This document shows positions 23,691 through 32,195 of a stretch of 35,673 bases of DNA, piece by piece (positions within the stretch are counted from its first letter, which is position 1; the number at the start of each line of letters is the position of its first letter). Under the pieces are notes generated by a model, which saw only the letters and a program-made list of their open reading frames with translations, did no database searches and was not told the DNA's origin. The DNA is from RFXV01 sp038150465 (GTDB taxonomy: Bacteria; Bacteroidota; Bacteroidia; Flavobacteriales; Schleiferiaceae). A program made the translations under genes and the position numbers. The stretch covers positions 1-35,673 of the forward strand of contig JAYOTP010000023.1 of assembly GCA_038150465.1 (NCBI GenBank). Reading direction: 5' to 3'.

Positions 23691-24464
23691 CTACTGGACA
23701 GAGGCCGAGAAATTGCGAATGAACTTGAGCGCCAATGGACGGTCCTGTGGACTCCCGTGTGCCGTAGACTCACTGTAAGGCTCAATGCTGCCTCCCGGCC
23801 CATCGAACCATGCGCTCGGATCGAATACCAGTTGCAACCAGACCTTTTCCTCATCATCGGCATCCACATCGATCGGCAGCACCACATCTCGCTGGTAGAG
23901 ATCATTGCCCCCTGGATGATAGCTGAATGCCTGGTCATCCGCGCTTCCGATCGCCCCTGGTGCATTGACCCGGCCCTCGACCATGACGAATCGATACTGA
24001 CTCGCCCAGGTCCAGAACATACCATATGCGGCACTCAGCGGATCCTCAAGCGGAACGGCGCTTGGATCTGTCGCATTTTGGGCAGAGTCCAAACCCACAT
24101 TGAGCAATAGCGCAACGTATTCTCCTTCCGGCAGGTCATACTGGACCGACCGCCTGTCTTCCATTCCCTCTATCGGTTCATCGAGGTCAAAGAGTCCGTG
24201 ATCTGCAAGCTTTAAGGTATCTCCATCCTCATCGACCAAACGCAAGTGGGAATAGTAGAATCGGACTGTTTCCAAAAGAACCTCAGTGGAGTCGTTCAAC
24301 TGAAAGACAGAACCCGGGTATTGCGCACTGTTATTGGCTCTTAGCGCCACAGAGATCGTGAGGGAAGCAGGACCATCGTCCCGGTCATCATCGTCATCAT
24401 CCTCACAACTTGACAACAGAGCGCAGGCAAGCAGCAAGAAGATCAAATGAAGGAACCTGTTCAT
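23691..24464 (-). CDS. MbnP-like lipoprotein (copy 1)
   Basis: 257 residues. A lipoprotein signal ends in LLSSC (Cys20), followed at once by a run of aspartates. The mature protein shows the order of motifs I associate with the MbnP family: FYYSHLRLVDEDGDTLKLADHGLFDLDEP in the first half, LPEGEYVALLLNVGLDSAQN, DPLSAAYGMFWTWASQYRFVMVEG and FSYHPGGND. MbnP was named from copper/methanobactin gene clusters, where it sits beside MbnH, a di-haem cytochrome that oxidises a tryptophan in MbnP; here no MbnH is nearby. The GMFWTW motif with its tryptophans is kept. It lies 11 nt after the related gene at 24476-25237. Role in copper or other metal handling is inference. Confidence 0.78.
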   Translation of the reverse strand: MNRFLHLIFLLLACALLSSCEDDDDDDRDDGPASLTISVALRANNSAQYPGSVFQLNDSTEVLLETVRFYYSHLRLVDEDGDTLKLADHGLFDLDEPIEGMEDRRSVQYDLPEGEYVALLLNVGLDSAQNATDPSAVPLEDPLSAAYGMFWTWASQYRFVMVEGRVNAPGAIGSADDQAFSYHPGGNDLYQRDVVLPIDVDADDEEKVWLQLVFDPSAWFDGPGGSIEPYSESTAHGSPQDRPLALKFIRNFSASVQ

Positions 24465-24475
24465 GCCTGAATGAT

Positions 24476-25237
24476 TTAGTACATCACAATGCTCGAATCC
24501 AGCTGAAGACGCAGCAGTTGAGCAAAGGCATAATCCGTGGCATCAGAAGACTGGCTCTTGATCTCATCCACCGTGAGCAGATCGAAGGGCTTCATGATGC
24601 GATCTACATCGACGACCACCTCAAAAGAGGCGTCCACATCTGAAACAATGCTGAAGTTCTTGTTCCTTGCCCGCGTCAGGCTCAGGCTGTCGGCCATTTC
24701 ATAATCGAACGCCCATTCGGTTGACGTGGAATCCGTCACATCCCACACCTTACCCTTGATCTTCAGGAAGGAATATCCACTGTAATTGCCCGATGCGCCA
24801 CGGTACAGACCCGGATCGCGCAGGCCAGAAAGCAGTGTGAACTGCGATGGATCCTTCATATTATCGAAAGCGTCCAAACCTATGGTGAAGCCATAGGAAC
24901 CGGAGTAACTGCCCGTAGGCAGCTCGAGTAGCTGATAGTCACGGACCTCGGGGACGACCACGAAGAAATTCGTTGTGTCTTTTATGGTGTCGCCCAAATG
25001 CGTGATGAAGAAATCACTGACGATCATCTTCAATTCATCGATCTGATACGGATTTCCAGCGGCATCGTAGTAGATGGAGTCTTTGGAGAACTCAGCTCCC
25101 TGATAAGAGAAAAAGACTCTGAGCCCGACGTTGCGTTGGGTTCCGTTGTCGTCTCCGCCCACAGAAATGTCTTTGGTGCAGCTGCCCAAGGAGGCGAACA
25201 GGATAAGGGCACAAATGATTTTAAGGATGATCTTCAC
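24476..25237 (-). CDS. MbnP-like lipoprotein (copy 2, divergent)
   Basis: 253 residues from the GTG at 25237, which gives an ideal lipoprotein signal (KIILKIICALILFASLGSC, Cys20). A TTG 14 codons upstream is open but would spoil the signal. The mature part follows the MbnP outline: IDELKMIVSDFFI, a VVPEVRDYQLLELPTGSY segment, FTIGLDAFDN, and YSFLKIKGKVW in the place of the FRFVMVEG region, but GMFWxW and the HPGG motif are missing. So it is a diverged relative, perhaps binding another ligand. A GATATTTG -7-like element lies at 25277-25284. It is presumably co-transcribed with copy 1 downstream. Confidence 0.72.
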   Translation of the reverse strand: MKIILKIICALILFASLGSCTKDISVGGDDNGTQRNVGLRVFFSYQGAEFSKDSIYYDAAGNPYQIDELKMIVSDFFITHLGDTIKDTTNFFVVVPEVRDYQLLELPTGSYSGSYGFTIGLDAFDNMKDPSQFTLLSGLRDPGLYRGASGNYSGYSFLKIKGKVWDVTDSTSTEWAFDYEMADSLSLTRARNKNFSIVSDVDASFEVVVDVDRIMKPFDLLTVDEIKSQSSDATDYAFAQLLRLQLDSSIVMY

Positions 25238-25303
25238 TTGATCTTGATTAAGGTTATTCGCACAGATTACAGGGCACAAATATCTGATTCTTCCACAAAT
25301 CTG

Positions 25304-26071
25304 TCAGACGGAACGAGTCTCCACCAGGCGTTTGGGTGTGTAATGCCGTTCTGACTGTTCAATGGCTTCCATGATCCGGTCCATGATCAGCTGGGCATCC
25401 TCCTCTGGATCATAGGCGATCGGTGGCTTGATGCGCACGCTGAGTGTGCATCCGCGCTTTTTCATCAGCAGCCCTCTTTTATTGAATGCCCGCCTAAAGC
25501 CCTCAACCACCACGGGAATGACGATCGGCTCATATTCCTTGATGATCTTGGCCGTCCCTCTTCTTCCCGGCATGAACGGCTTGGTCGTTCCCTGTGGAAA
25601 GGTGATCACCCAGCCATTCTCTATGGCGGTGGTGATCTTTTGTACATCGCGGGGATCCACGTTCCGGTCCACATTTTTACCCGCCGCGCGCCAGGTTCTT
25701 TTGATGCTCACCGAGCCCACATAGGCGAACAGCCGTGGAAGGATTCCCTTTTTCATGGTTTCCACCGCCGCGATGAAATAGACATTCAGGCGCGGGAACA
25801 AAATGGGCCAGTAGGTGTCGATGCCCGAATAACGGTTCCACTTGGCGTGGTTGAAGATGTGGTACATGGCCGCCACATCGGCAAAATAGGTCTGGTGATT
25901 GCTGACAAAAAGCACGCGCCGATCCGGCAAGCCTTTGAGGTGTTCCGCACCACTGACCAGGGTGCGGTTGGCCATGGTGAACCGATAGTGGGTGATGGAT
26001 CCAAAGACGATGATGATCCACCTTTTGATCAGCAGATAATTGCCGAACGCGTCCTTTTTCAAAAAAGCCAT
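25304..26071 (-). CDS. PlsC-like lysophospholipid/1-acylglycerol-3-phosphate acyltransferase with variant catalytic motif
   Basis: 255 residues. The order of motifs is that of the PlsC/LPLAT superfamily: VSNHQTYFADVAAMY (57-71) for the catalytic His59, then FPQGTTKPFMPGRRGTA in the position of FPEGTRS, and VIPVVVEGFRRAF. In place of the classical HX4D the spacing is HX5D (His59, Asp65), and the FPEGTR arginine is a threonine. The neighbourhood and motif order still suggest transfer of an acyl chain to a lyso-lipid or amino-acid headgroup at the inner membrane, though the acceptor could differ from glycerol-3-phosphate. The gene is divergent from lgt, another lipid-modifying enzyme. Confidence 0.85.
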   Translation of the reverse strand: MAFLKKDAFGNYLLIKRWIIIVFGSITHYRFTMANRTLVSGAEHLKGLPDRRVLFVSNHQTYFADVAAMYHIFNHAKWNRYSGIDTYWPILFPRLNVYFIAAVETMKKGILPRLFAYVGSVSIKRTWRAAGKNVDRNVDPRDVQKITTAIENGWVITFPQGTTKPFMPGRRGTAKIIKEYEPIVIPVVVEGFRRAFNKRGLLMKKRGCTLSVRIKPPIAYDPEEDAQLIMDRIMEAIEQSERHYTPKRLVETRSV

Positions 26072-26173
26072 GAAGAGGCGAAGATAGGGTTGTCTTCAGG
26101 GAACACATCAAAACGACAGGTTCTCGTCCTGCTCACCTGTGGCTTTTTTACCTTCGCCACAAACTCAAATTCA

Positions 26174-27259
26174 GTGCAGGAACTGATCACCATCACCTGG
26201 GATATGGGCAAGGGGATTCCCCTGGGCTCTTTTACGCTGAGATTCTATCAGTTGCTTTTCGCCAGTGGCTTCATACTGGGCTATTTCCTTATGCGGCGCT
26301 TCTTCAGAAAAGAAGGCCTTCCGGATGAACTTCTGGACAAGCTCCTGACCTATATGGTCATTTCCACCATCGTGGGCGCCCGACTGGGCCATGTCTTCTT
26401 CTATCAATGGGATTATTACTCGGCTCATCCTGGCGATATCCTGAAGGTCTGGGAAGGTGGTCTCGCCAGCCACGGAGCGGCGATCGCCATCATCATCGGG
26501 ATGTATCTCTTCTCCAAAAGAGAAACGGGAAAGAGCACACTGTATATATTGGACAAGGTGGTCGTGACGGTAGCCCTGGCCGGTTGCCTGATCCGACTGG
26601 GCAATTTCTTCAACTCAGAGATCTACGGGCAAAAGGCCAATTCCATGATCGAAACGGTCTACACCGATCTGCCGCGACAGGCCATCCTCCGATACTGGGA
26701 CGAGGAAGTGGAAGACATCAGATTCTACTTTGAGGACGAACACCTCCATACCGACTCGATCTCCTACCCGATCTACTCGATGGAGATCGATTTCAAAAAA
26801 GGCATAGACGAGACAAAAACACGGGAACTGGTGGACCGGCACGCCTACTACCTGAACGGTTTTCCGGACGACGACCGGAACATTTTGATCCCGTTGACCG
26901 ACCGCAGCGTGGCCTATGGACTGAAGGGTAATGCGGAGACAGGATTGACAGCTTCCTTCACCGCTTACGGGATTCCGCGCTACCCCACCCAACTGATCGA
27001 ATCGCTGGGCTACTTGCTGATATTCGCACTGCTCTACTCTATGTATCAAAAGGGTGCCTGGAAAAAAGAAGGCTTGCTCTTTGGCGCCTTTCTGCTCACC
27101 GTATTCGGATTCCGATTTGTGGTTGAATTCCTCAAGGTGGTACAGGTCGATGCTGAAAAGGGCATGAACTACAACCTCGGCCAAAGTCTGAGCATACCAC
27201 TGGTTCTTGCCGGCATCTTCTTTATCGTTCGCGCCCTGCGCAAACCCGCTGCCTCGTGA
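26174..27259 (+). CDS. lgt: Prolipoprotein diacylglyceryl transferase
   Basis: 361 residues from a GTG at 26174, chosen because the family N-terminus (ITWDMGKGIPLGSFTLRFYQLLF) begins there; an open frame further upstream is only the reverse of the acyltransferase. Seven membrane helices are visible. Key motifs: WEGGLASHGAAI around the essential His, IRLGNFFNSEIYG with the Arg and Asn of the Lgt signature, RYPTQLIESLGY and FRFVVEFLK with the second essential Arg. Between NSEIYG and RYPTQ there is an insertion of about 90 residues (periplasmic), a feature of many Bacteroidota Lgt proteins. It transfers diacylglycerol from phosphatidylglycerol to the lipobox cysteine, and so serves the several lipoproteins encoded in this window. 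Confidence 0.95.
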   Translation: MQELITITWDMGKGIPLGSFTLRFYQLLFASGFILGYFLMRRFFRKEGLPDELLDKLLTYMVISTIVGARLGHVFFYQWDYYSAHPGDILKVWEGGLASHGAAIAIIIGMYLFSKRETGKSTLYILDKVVVTVALAGCLIRLGNFFNSEIYGQKANSMIETVYTDLPRQAILRYWDEEVEDIRFYFEDEHLHTDSISYPIYSMEIDFKKGIDETKTRELVDRHAYYLNGFPDDDRNILIPLTDRSVAYGLKGNAETGLTASFTAYGIPRYPTQLIESLGYLLIFALLYSMYQKGAWKKEGLLFGAFLLTVFGFRFVVEFLKVVQVDAEKGMNYNLGQSLSIPLVLAGIFFIVRALRKPAAS

Positions 27260-27756
27260 GAACGCTCTTCGCATGCCTTCTTCTGGCGCTCTTTGGGACA
27301 GCATCCTGCAGCGATGGAACGGCAGATAAAAACAAGCGGTCCACACCGACCTACGAGCCTCAATTCAAAAAGGAAGGCACATTGGCTTTTCTGAATGCGG
27401 AAAAGGATACGATGCGCCCCTTGCTCGATATTGAACTGGCCATCACCGACGAGGAGGTGCAGTATGGGATGATGTACCGAAGATCCATTCCGAAGAACAC
27501 GGGAATGCTCTTTATCCGCGAGCGAGAGGAACGGCAATCGTTTTGGATGCGAAACACTTATGTTCCCCTGGATATCATTTATATCGCCTCGGATTCAAGC
27601 ATTGTAAGCATGGCGGAAAACGCCATCCCACTCTCCGATATTGGGCTTCCTTCCAAAGGCCCTGCCCAATATGTCTTAGAGGTAGCTGCTGGCTTTTGTG
27701 CAAAGCACAGTATTGAAGAAGGGCATTTCGTCCGCTTTTCGATCCTATCGGAATGA
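27256..27756 (+). CDS. DUF192-family lipoprotein
   Basis: 166 residues, starting at a GTG that overlaps the lgt stop (GTGA). Lipobox FGTASC at Cys18. The DUF192 core is clear: LDIELAITDEEVQYGMMYRRSIPKNTGMLFI, then RQSFWMRNTYVPLDIIYI, SIVSMAENAIPL and YVLEVAAGFCAKHSI. DUF192 proteins are small periplasmic or secreted beta-rich proteins of unknown biochemical role. Translational coupling to lgt, the enzyme that lipidates it, is common sense for an operon but does not prove a link. It ends 12 nt inside the convergent endonuclease gene. Confidence 0.92.
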   Translation: MRTLFACLLLALFGTASCSDGTADKNKRSTPTYEPQFKKEGTLAFLNAEKDTMRPLLDIELAITDEEVQYGMMYRRSIPKNTGMLFIREREERQSFWMRNTYVPLDIIYIASDSSIVSMAENAIPLSDIGLPSKGPAQYVLEVAAGFCAKHSIEEGHFVRFSILSE

Positions 27757-29301
27757 GCATTTCCTTACACCGGACCTCCCTTCCTGATCGGTGACCTTCA
27801 AGAGATAGGTGGCCGAACCCAACGCTTGAATGGAGATCAGTTCTCCGGACCGCACCTCGCCGCTCTGGCAGCGGGCACCCGACATCCCCAGGATTTCATA
27901 GCGATATATCTCCTTTGAAGGCAAACGCAGGCTGATCGCCTCCTGCTCAGAGTGATGATGGATCTCAAAGTCCATCTGAGCGGTTTCATCCAAAGCGATG
28001 TTGCTGGCGGGCAATAAAAAGACATGCACCCGATCCACGACCTGACCGTTGACCAGAAGCTGCAACTCCTCCTGACCAGATGCATTCTGAAGCATATCCA
28101 GGCTGCCCTGATGAATGCCCTCTGGATAGGGTGCACTCCCCTGGGCAGACCATTGAAGCGCAGAACCTGTCAACTGGACCGTGGCCGTGCGGTTGCTCCG
28201 ACCCGAGAGGACAACATTGGCCGTTGTGCCGTAGCGCATGTACAGGGTATCCGGATGGATCGTCCAGCTTTCCGAAGTGAGCGAACCGTTCTGCGCATAA
28301 GGACCCAAGCGGTCGATCAGTACCGGATGGTCCACAAATGGGTTGCGGTTCTGCTGAACACTGGCGATGGCCTGGTTGCGGTTCCTCTCTGCCGCGTTCG
28401 GAGGAAAAGCCGCGTGCCAGTTGCGCAGCACGGATTCCTGGCCCGAAAGAAAATTGCTGTAATCCTGGTACCTCAGCGCGAAATACAGCATGGCCCGGGC
28501 AGTTCGCCCTTTTTGAGCATCCCGTGGTTCAAAAACGCCATTGCCTTTTTTCGATCCTCCCTGCTGCCAGGAAGGTGAAGAGGTAACGATACCGAAGGGC
28601 AGGTTGCCCCGCTGAGAATTTGAAGTGACGTCCGTGGGGAACAGATGGTGGATATCACTGCGCATCGGCACATTCGAATTGTAGAAGGATTGCGGAAAGG
28701 TATGTTCGCAATTGAAGTTGTTCGAATTGGCCCCTGAACGCGTACTGAATGAGGCCGTACGGCCTGTGTAAGCGCACTCTACCTGACCGTTTGAATGATC
28801 TATGCTCGCATACATCTGATCGCGCGCTGAGGTATAGCCCAGATCGGTATAGGGGCTGGAGATACGATTGCGCAGGGCCTGAAAAAGAGCCGTCCCTTCG
28901 AGATCATTGGTGGAATTGTAGTAGCTGTTCGAGTAGCGACCAACGGCCTGTATCGGACAGACAAAACTGCCGTAAAAGCTGTCGGTGTCAATGATGAATC
29001 CCGAACTGTGATCGATATTGTGCTCCACCTCGAGTCCGATCCAAAATGAACTGTTTCCCTGTGCCGGAATCTGAGCCGGAAGCGCATGCAGGAAGTAAGG
29101 GGACGAGCCGTAGAAGGACGGCAGATGGGCCCCTCTGATGCCCACATCCCTCGGCGCCAAATTGGACAGGCTGATCTGAAAGCTGTCCCGATCGGTTTCC
29201 AGCACCGTTCCAAAATTCAGTGAAGCGGGAGTCATCTGTATCGTTTGAGCTTCGGCCCACAGGACAGACAGGATCAAAATGGCCGCAAGAATATGTTTCA
29301 T
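27745..29301 (-). CDS. Secreted endonuclease I-family nuclease with T9SS sorting domain
   Basis: 518 residues from the ATG at 29301 (MKHILAAILILSVLWAEAQ, a good signal peptide). About 25-120 is an Ig-like domain of the choice-of-anchor type (PASLNFGTVLETDRDSFQISLSN). The nuclease core (about 135-335) has NCEHTFPQSF, SDIHHLFPTD, NSQRGNLPFG, GRTARAMLYFALRY and NRNPFVDHPVL, the endonuclease I (PF04231) pattern with its metal/His catalytic region. A beta-rich linker follows, and the C-terminus (about 440-518) is a T9SS type A domain (EIYRYEILGMSGARCQSGEV, LGSATYLLKVTD). It is thus an extracellular or cell-surface DNase or RNase, probably for nutrient (phosphate, nucleoside) scavenging. Confidence 0.93.
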   Translation of the reverse strand: MKHILAAILILSVLWAEAQTIQMTPASLNFGTVLETDRDSFQISLSNLAPRDVGIRGAHLPSFYGSSPYFLHALPAQIPAQGNSSFWIGLEVEHNIDHSSGFIIDTDSFYGSFVCPIQAVGRYSNSYYNSTNDLEGTALFQALRNRISSPYTDLGYTSARDQMYASIDHSNGQVECAYTGRTASFSTRSGANSNNFNCEHTFPQSFYNSNVPMRSDIHHLFPTDVTSNSQRGNLPFGIVTSSPSWQQGGSKKGNGVFEPRDAQKGRTARAMLYFALRYQDYSNFLSGQESVLRNWHAAFPPNAAERNRNQAIASVQQNRNPFVDHPVLIDRLGPYAQNGSLTSESWTIHPDTLYMRYGTTANVVLSGRSNRTATVQLTGSALQWSAQGSAPYPEGIHQGSLDMLQNASGQEELQLLVNGQVVDRVHVFLLPASNIALDETAQMDFEIHHHSEQEAISLRLPSKEIYRYEILGMSGARCQSGEVRSGELISIQALGSATYLLKVTDQEGRSGVRKCSFR

Positions 29302-29425
29302 CGATCTGGGGATAAGCTGCAAATATCGGTGGCTGTTGATAAAACAAGTCAAAGAAAATCAGCGCCTTGCATGACAGGCCCTTTGAGGACGTCCGTGGAG
29401 CCTTTCATATCCCTAACTTTACTCC

Positions 29426-30961
29426 ATGCAAGTGGAAAAAACACCCGAATACACCCCTGACTATCAATTGGATATGCCTCGTGAAATGGCTGGAGGCCGC
29501 ATACAGCCTCAGGCCACGGAGTTGGAGGAAGCGGTATTGGGTGCCATGCTGATCGACGAACGTGCCCCTGGCCAGGTGATGGACATCCTGAGCAAAGAGA
29601 GTTTCTACCGAGAGGCCAATGGCGAAGTGTTCGACACCATGGCCCATTTGTTCCGGGAAGGTGAGAGCATCGACCTGCTCACCGTATCGGCTGCACTGCG
29701 AAAAAGAGGTCACCTGAAGTCTGTTGGAGGCGATGCGTATCTGGCCAAACTGAGTCAAAAAGTAAGCTCATCCGCCCACTGCGAGCACCATGCCCGGATC
29801 ATCGCGGAAAAACACATCCAACGCTCCCTGATCCGCATTGGATCCGAGATCGTTCAGTCGGCTTTTGACGAGACCAAGGACGTGCTGGATCTGCTGGATG
29901 AATCGGAAGAAAAGCTCTTCAACGTCACCAACGGCAACATCAAGAAGAACTACGAGTCGGCGCAAAGTCTGGTGGAACAGGCCATTCGCAGGATCGAGGA
30001 GATCGGCAAACGAGAAGGGTTTTCCGGTATTCCTTCCGGATTCAAGGGCATCGATGAGATCACCAGTGGCTGGCAGCCCTCGGACCTGGTCATCATTGCG
30101 GCACGTCCGGGCATGGGGAAAACGGCTTTTGTCCTTTCGATGGCCCGCAACATCGCCGTTGAGCACAAACGACCAACAGCTGTCTTCTCTCTGGAAATGA
30201 GTTCCGTTCAGTTGATCACCCGCCTTATTTCGTCCGAGACGCGACTCGAATCCGATACACTGAGGAAGGGCAAGCTCACCGATGACGAATGGCAACGTCT
30301 GACCAATCATGTGGAGCAGCTCGAAAATGCCCCACTTTACATAGACGACACTCCTTCCCTTTCGGTCTTCGATCTCCGGGCCAAATGCCGACGACTGGTG
30401 TCTGAAAAGAAGGTCGAAGTGATCATTATCGACTACCTGCAGCTCATGACAGGCGGCGCAACCAAATCCAGCGGCAACAGAGAACAGGAGATCAGCCAGA
30501 TCAGCCGGTCTCTGAAGAGTATCGCCAAGGAACTCAAAGTTCCAGTGATCGCCCTTTCCCAGCTCAGCCGGGAAGTCGAGAAACGACCCAGCAAAAGACC
30601 TATGCTGTCCGACCTGAGGGAATCGGGAGCGATCGAACAGGATGCGGATATCGTCTCATTCATCTTCCGTCCGGAATACTACAAGATGGACACTTGGGAG
30701 AACGGAGAAAGCTGCATTGGACAGGCGGAATTCATCATCGCTAAACACCGCAACGGAAGCCTGGACGATGTGCGGATGAATTTCGAGGCGAGTGTAGCGC
30801 GCTTCTCCGACTTCCGTCCCCTGTCCGAATACAGCATTTCTGGAGCAGATGGCGCCATGCACACGATCTATGAATCCAGGATGAACGCCGAGGACTCAGG
30901 TGCAGACGGAACCGATGCCTATAATTCCGGAGCCATTGATCCGCAGGACAGTCCTTTTTAG
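29426..30961 (+). CDS. dnaB: Replicative DNA helicase
   Basis: 511 residues. N-terminal DnaB domain (about 28-130, PQATELEEAVLGAMLID), a linker helix region, then the RecA-like C-terminal ATPase: Walker A ARPGMGKTAF (226-235), SLEMSS, Walker B VIIIDYLQLM (332-341), and ALSQLSREVEKRPSKRPMLSDLRESG with the arginine-finger region. It is the hexameric helicase that opens the replication fork. No intein or insertion is present. The last 47 nt overlap the next gene in another frame. A TAACTTTA -7-like sequence (29414-29421) ends four bases before the ATG. Confidence 0.97.
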   Translation: MQVEKTPEYTPDYQLDMPREMAGGRIQPQATELEEAVLGAMLIDERAPGQVMDILSKESFYREANGEVFDTMAHLFREGESIDLLTVSAALRKRGHLKSVGGDAYLAKLSQKVSSSAHCEHHARIIAEKHIQRSLIRIGSEIVQSAFDETKDVLDLLDESEEKLFNVTNGNIKKNYESAQSLVEQAIRRIEEIGKREGFSGIPSGFKGIDEITSGWQPSDLVIIAARPGMGKTAFVLSMARNIAVEHKRPTAVFSLEMSSVQLITRLISSETRLESDTLRKGKLTDDEWQRLTNHVEQLENAPLYIDDTPSLSVFDLRAKCRRLVSEKKVEVIIIDYLQLMTGGATKSSGNREQEISQISRSLKSIAKELKVPVIALSQLSREVEKRPSKRPMLSDLRESGAIEQDADIVSFIFRPEYYKMDTWENGESCIGQAEFIIAKHRNGSLDDVRMNFEASVARFSDFRPLSEYSISGADGAMHTIYESRMNAEDSGADGTDAYNSGAIDPQDSPF

Positions 30962-32195
30962 TCTTCTTCTTTCGTCGTGGACACTGATGTCCGCACGACT
31001 GCTCATCCCAATGGGAGAGGATGGACAGACCGATCACCTGAAGGCTTATGGCATCGCGTATTGGGCTCTGGAAAACGGACTGGAGATCCAATGGTTGCTC
31101 AATCACGAAGGCGGAAGCTTTTTGCTTCCCGATGCGGAAGCCATCCGAAAAGAGTGTCTCATTCGCGGCGTTCGGTACGAAAGCCTAGATGAGAATGCCG
31201 CACTCCGCCTGCTGGAAGATATCGAACGGCCTGAGATCAACAAGGCCGCCGTACGCCTGCAAAAAGCACCGCGGATCGCCGTCTACAGCCCCAAGGGAAA
31301 ACAACCCTGGGACGATGCGGTCACTTTGGTCTTGAGCTATGCGGAGATCCCCTATGACATCATCTACGATGAAGAGGTGCTGGCCGATGTTCTGCCGCTT
31401 TACGACTGGTTGCATCTGCACCACGAGGACTTTACCGGTCAGTACGGCAAATTCTACAGCGCCTACCGTTTCGCTCCCTGGTACATCAATCAGAAGGCCC
31501 AAATGGAAGCGGATGCCCAGCGCTTCGGCTTTGAAAAGGTCAGCGAACTAAAAAGTGCTGTAGCCGAAAAGATCCGGGCCTATCTGGTGGGGGGAGGATT
31601 CCTTTTCGCTATGTGTTCGGCCACGGACAGCTACGACATTGCCCTGGCTGCCCGTGGAGTGGACATCTGTGAGGCCATGTTCGACGGAGATGCGAGCGAG
31701 CCGGGCTTCCAGGATAAGATCGATTACAGCAGAGGGCTGGCGTTCAAAGACTACACATTGGTCAAAAACCCCATGGAGTATGAGTTCTCGAACATCGACA
31801 TGACCACCAAGAGAAAGATACAGGCACAGGACGATTATTTCCGGCTCTTTGAATTCTCAGCCAAGTGGGATGTGGTGCCGACCATGCTCTGCCAAAACCA
31901 CAGCCGCATCATCAAAGGATTCATGGGACAGACCACTTCTTTCGATCGCTCCCTGATCCGATCCGATGTGCTGATCATGGGGGACAATGAACTGCTGGGG
32001 GAAGCGCGCTACATTCACGGTTCTCTGGGAAAAGGTACCTGGACCTTTTACGGAGGGCACGACCCCGAGGATTATACCCACCGGGTCGGCGATCCGCCTA
32101 CCGAACTCGTTCAACATCCGAATTCCCCAGGTTACCGGCTCATCCTGAACAACATCCTCTTCCCGGCAGCCAAGAAGAAGAAGGAGAAGACCTAG
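30915..32195 (+). CDS. Secreted conserved Bacteroidota protein (often labelled 'asparagine synthetase B', probably misnamed)
   Basis: 426 residues from the ATG at 30915; GTG 30900 and TTG 30936 are alternatives. The choice leaves a signal peptide (RRTVLFSLLLSSWTLMSA). The mature part has the highly conserved-looking runs LKAYGIAYWALENGLEIQWLLN, GGSFLLPD, KAPRIAVYSPKGKQPWDDAVTLVLSYAEIP, DWLHLHHEDFTGQYGKFY, GGGFLFAMCSATDSYDIALAARGVDICE and WTFYGGHDPEDYTHRVGDPPT. The VGGGFLFAMCSATDS stretch resembles a glutamine-amidotransferase-like nucleophile elbow (G-x-C), but no AsnB synthetase domain exists, so the usual label is doubtful. True role unknown; its secretion speaks against asparagine synthesis. 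It starts inside the end of dnaB (47-nt overlap) and ends 4 nt inside the convergent porin gene. Confidence 0.8.
   Translation: MPIIPEPLIRRTVLFSLLLSSWTLMSARLLIPMGEDGQTDHLKAYGIAYWALENGLEIQWLLNHEGGSFLLPDAEAIRKECLIRGVRYESLDENAALRLLEDIERPEINKAAVRLQKAPRIAVYSPKGKQPWDDAVTLVLSYAEIPYDIIYDEEVLADVLPLYDWLHLHHEDFTGQYGKFYSAYRFAPWYINQKAQMEADAQRFGFEKVSELKSAVAEKIRAYLVGGGFLFAMCSATDSYDIALAARGVDICEAMFDGDASEPGFQDKIDYSRGLAFKDYTLVKNPMEYEFSNIDMTTKRKIQAQDDYFRLFEFSAKWDVVPTMLCQNHSRIIKGFMGQTTSFDRSLIRSDVLIMGDNELLGEARYIHGSLGKGTWTFYGGHDPEDYTHRVGDPPTELVQHPNSPGYRLILNNILFPAAKKKKEKT

Noticed and set aside
25640..26173. Upstream in-frame extension of lgt
   Set aside because: It lies antisense to the acyltransferase gene, and the Lgt family N-terminus starts at about 26174.
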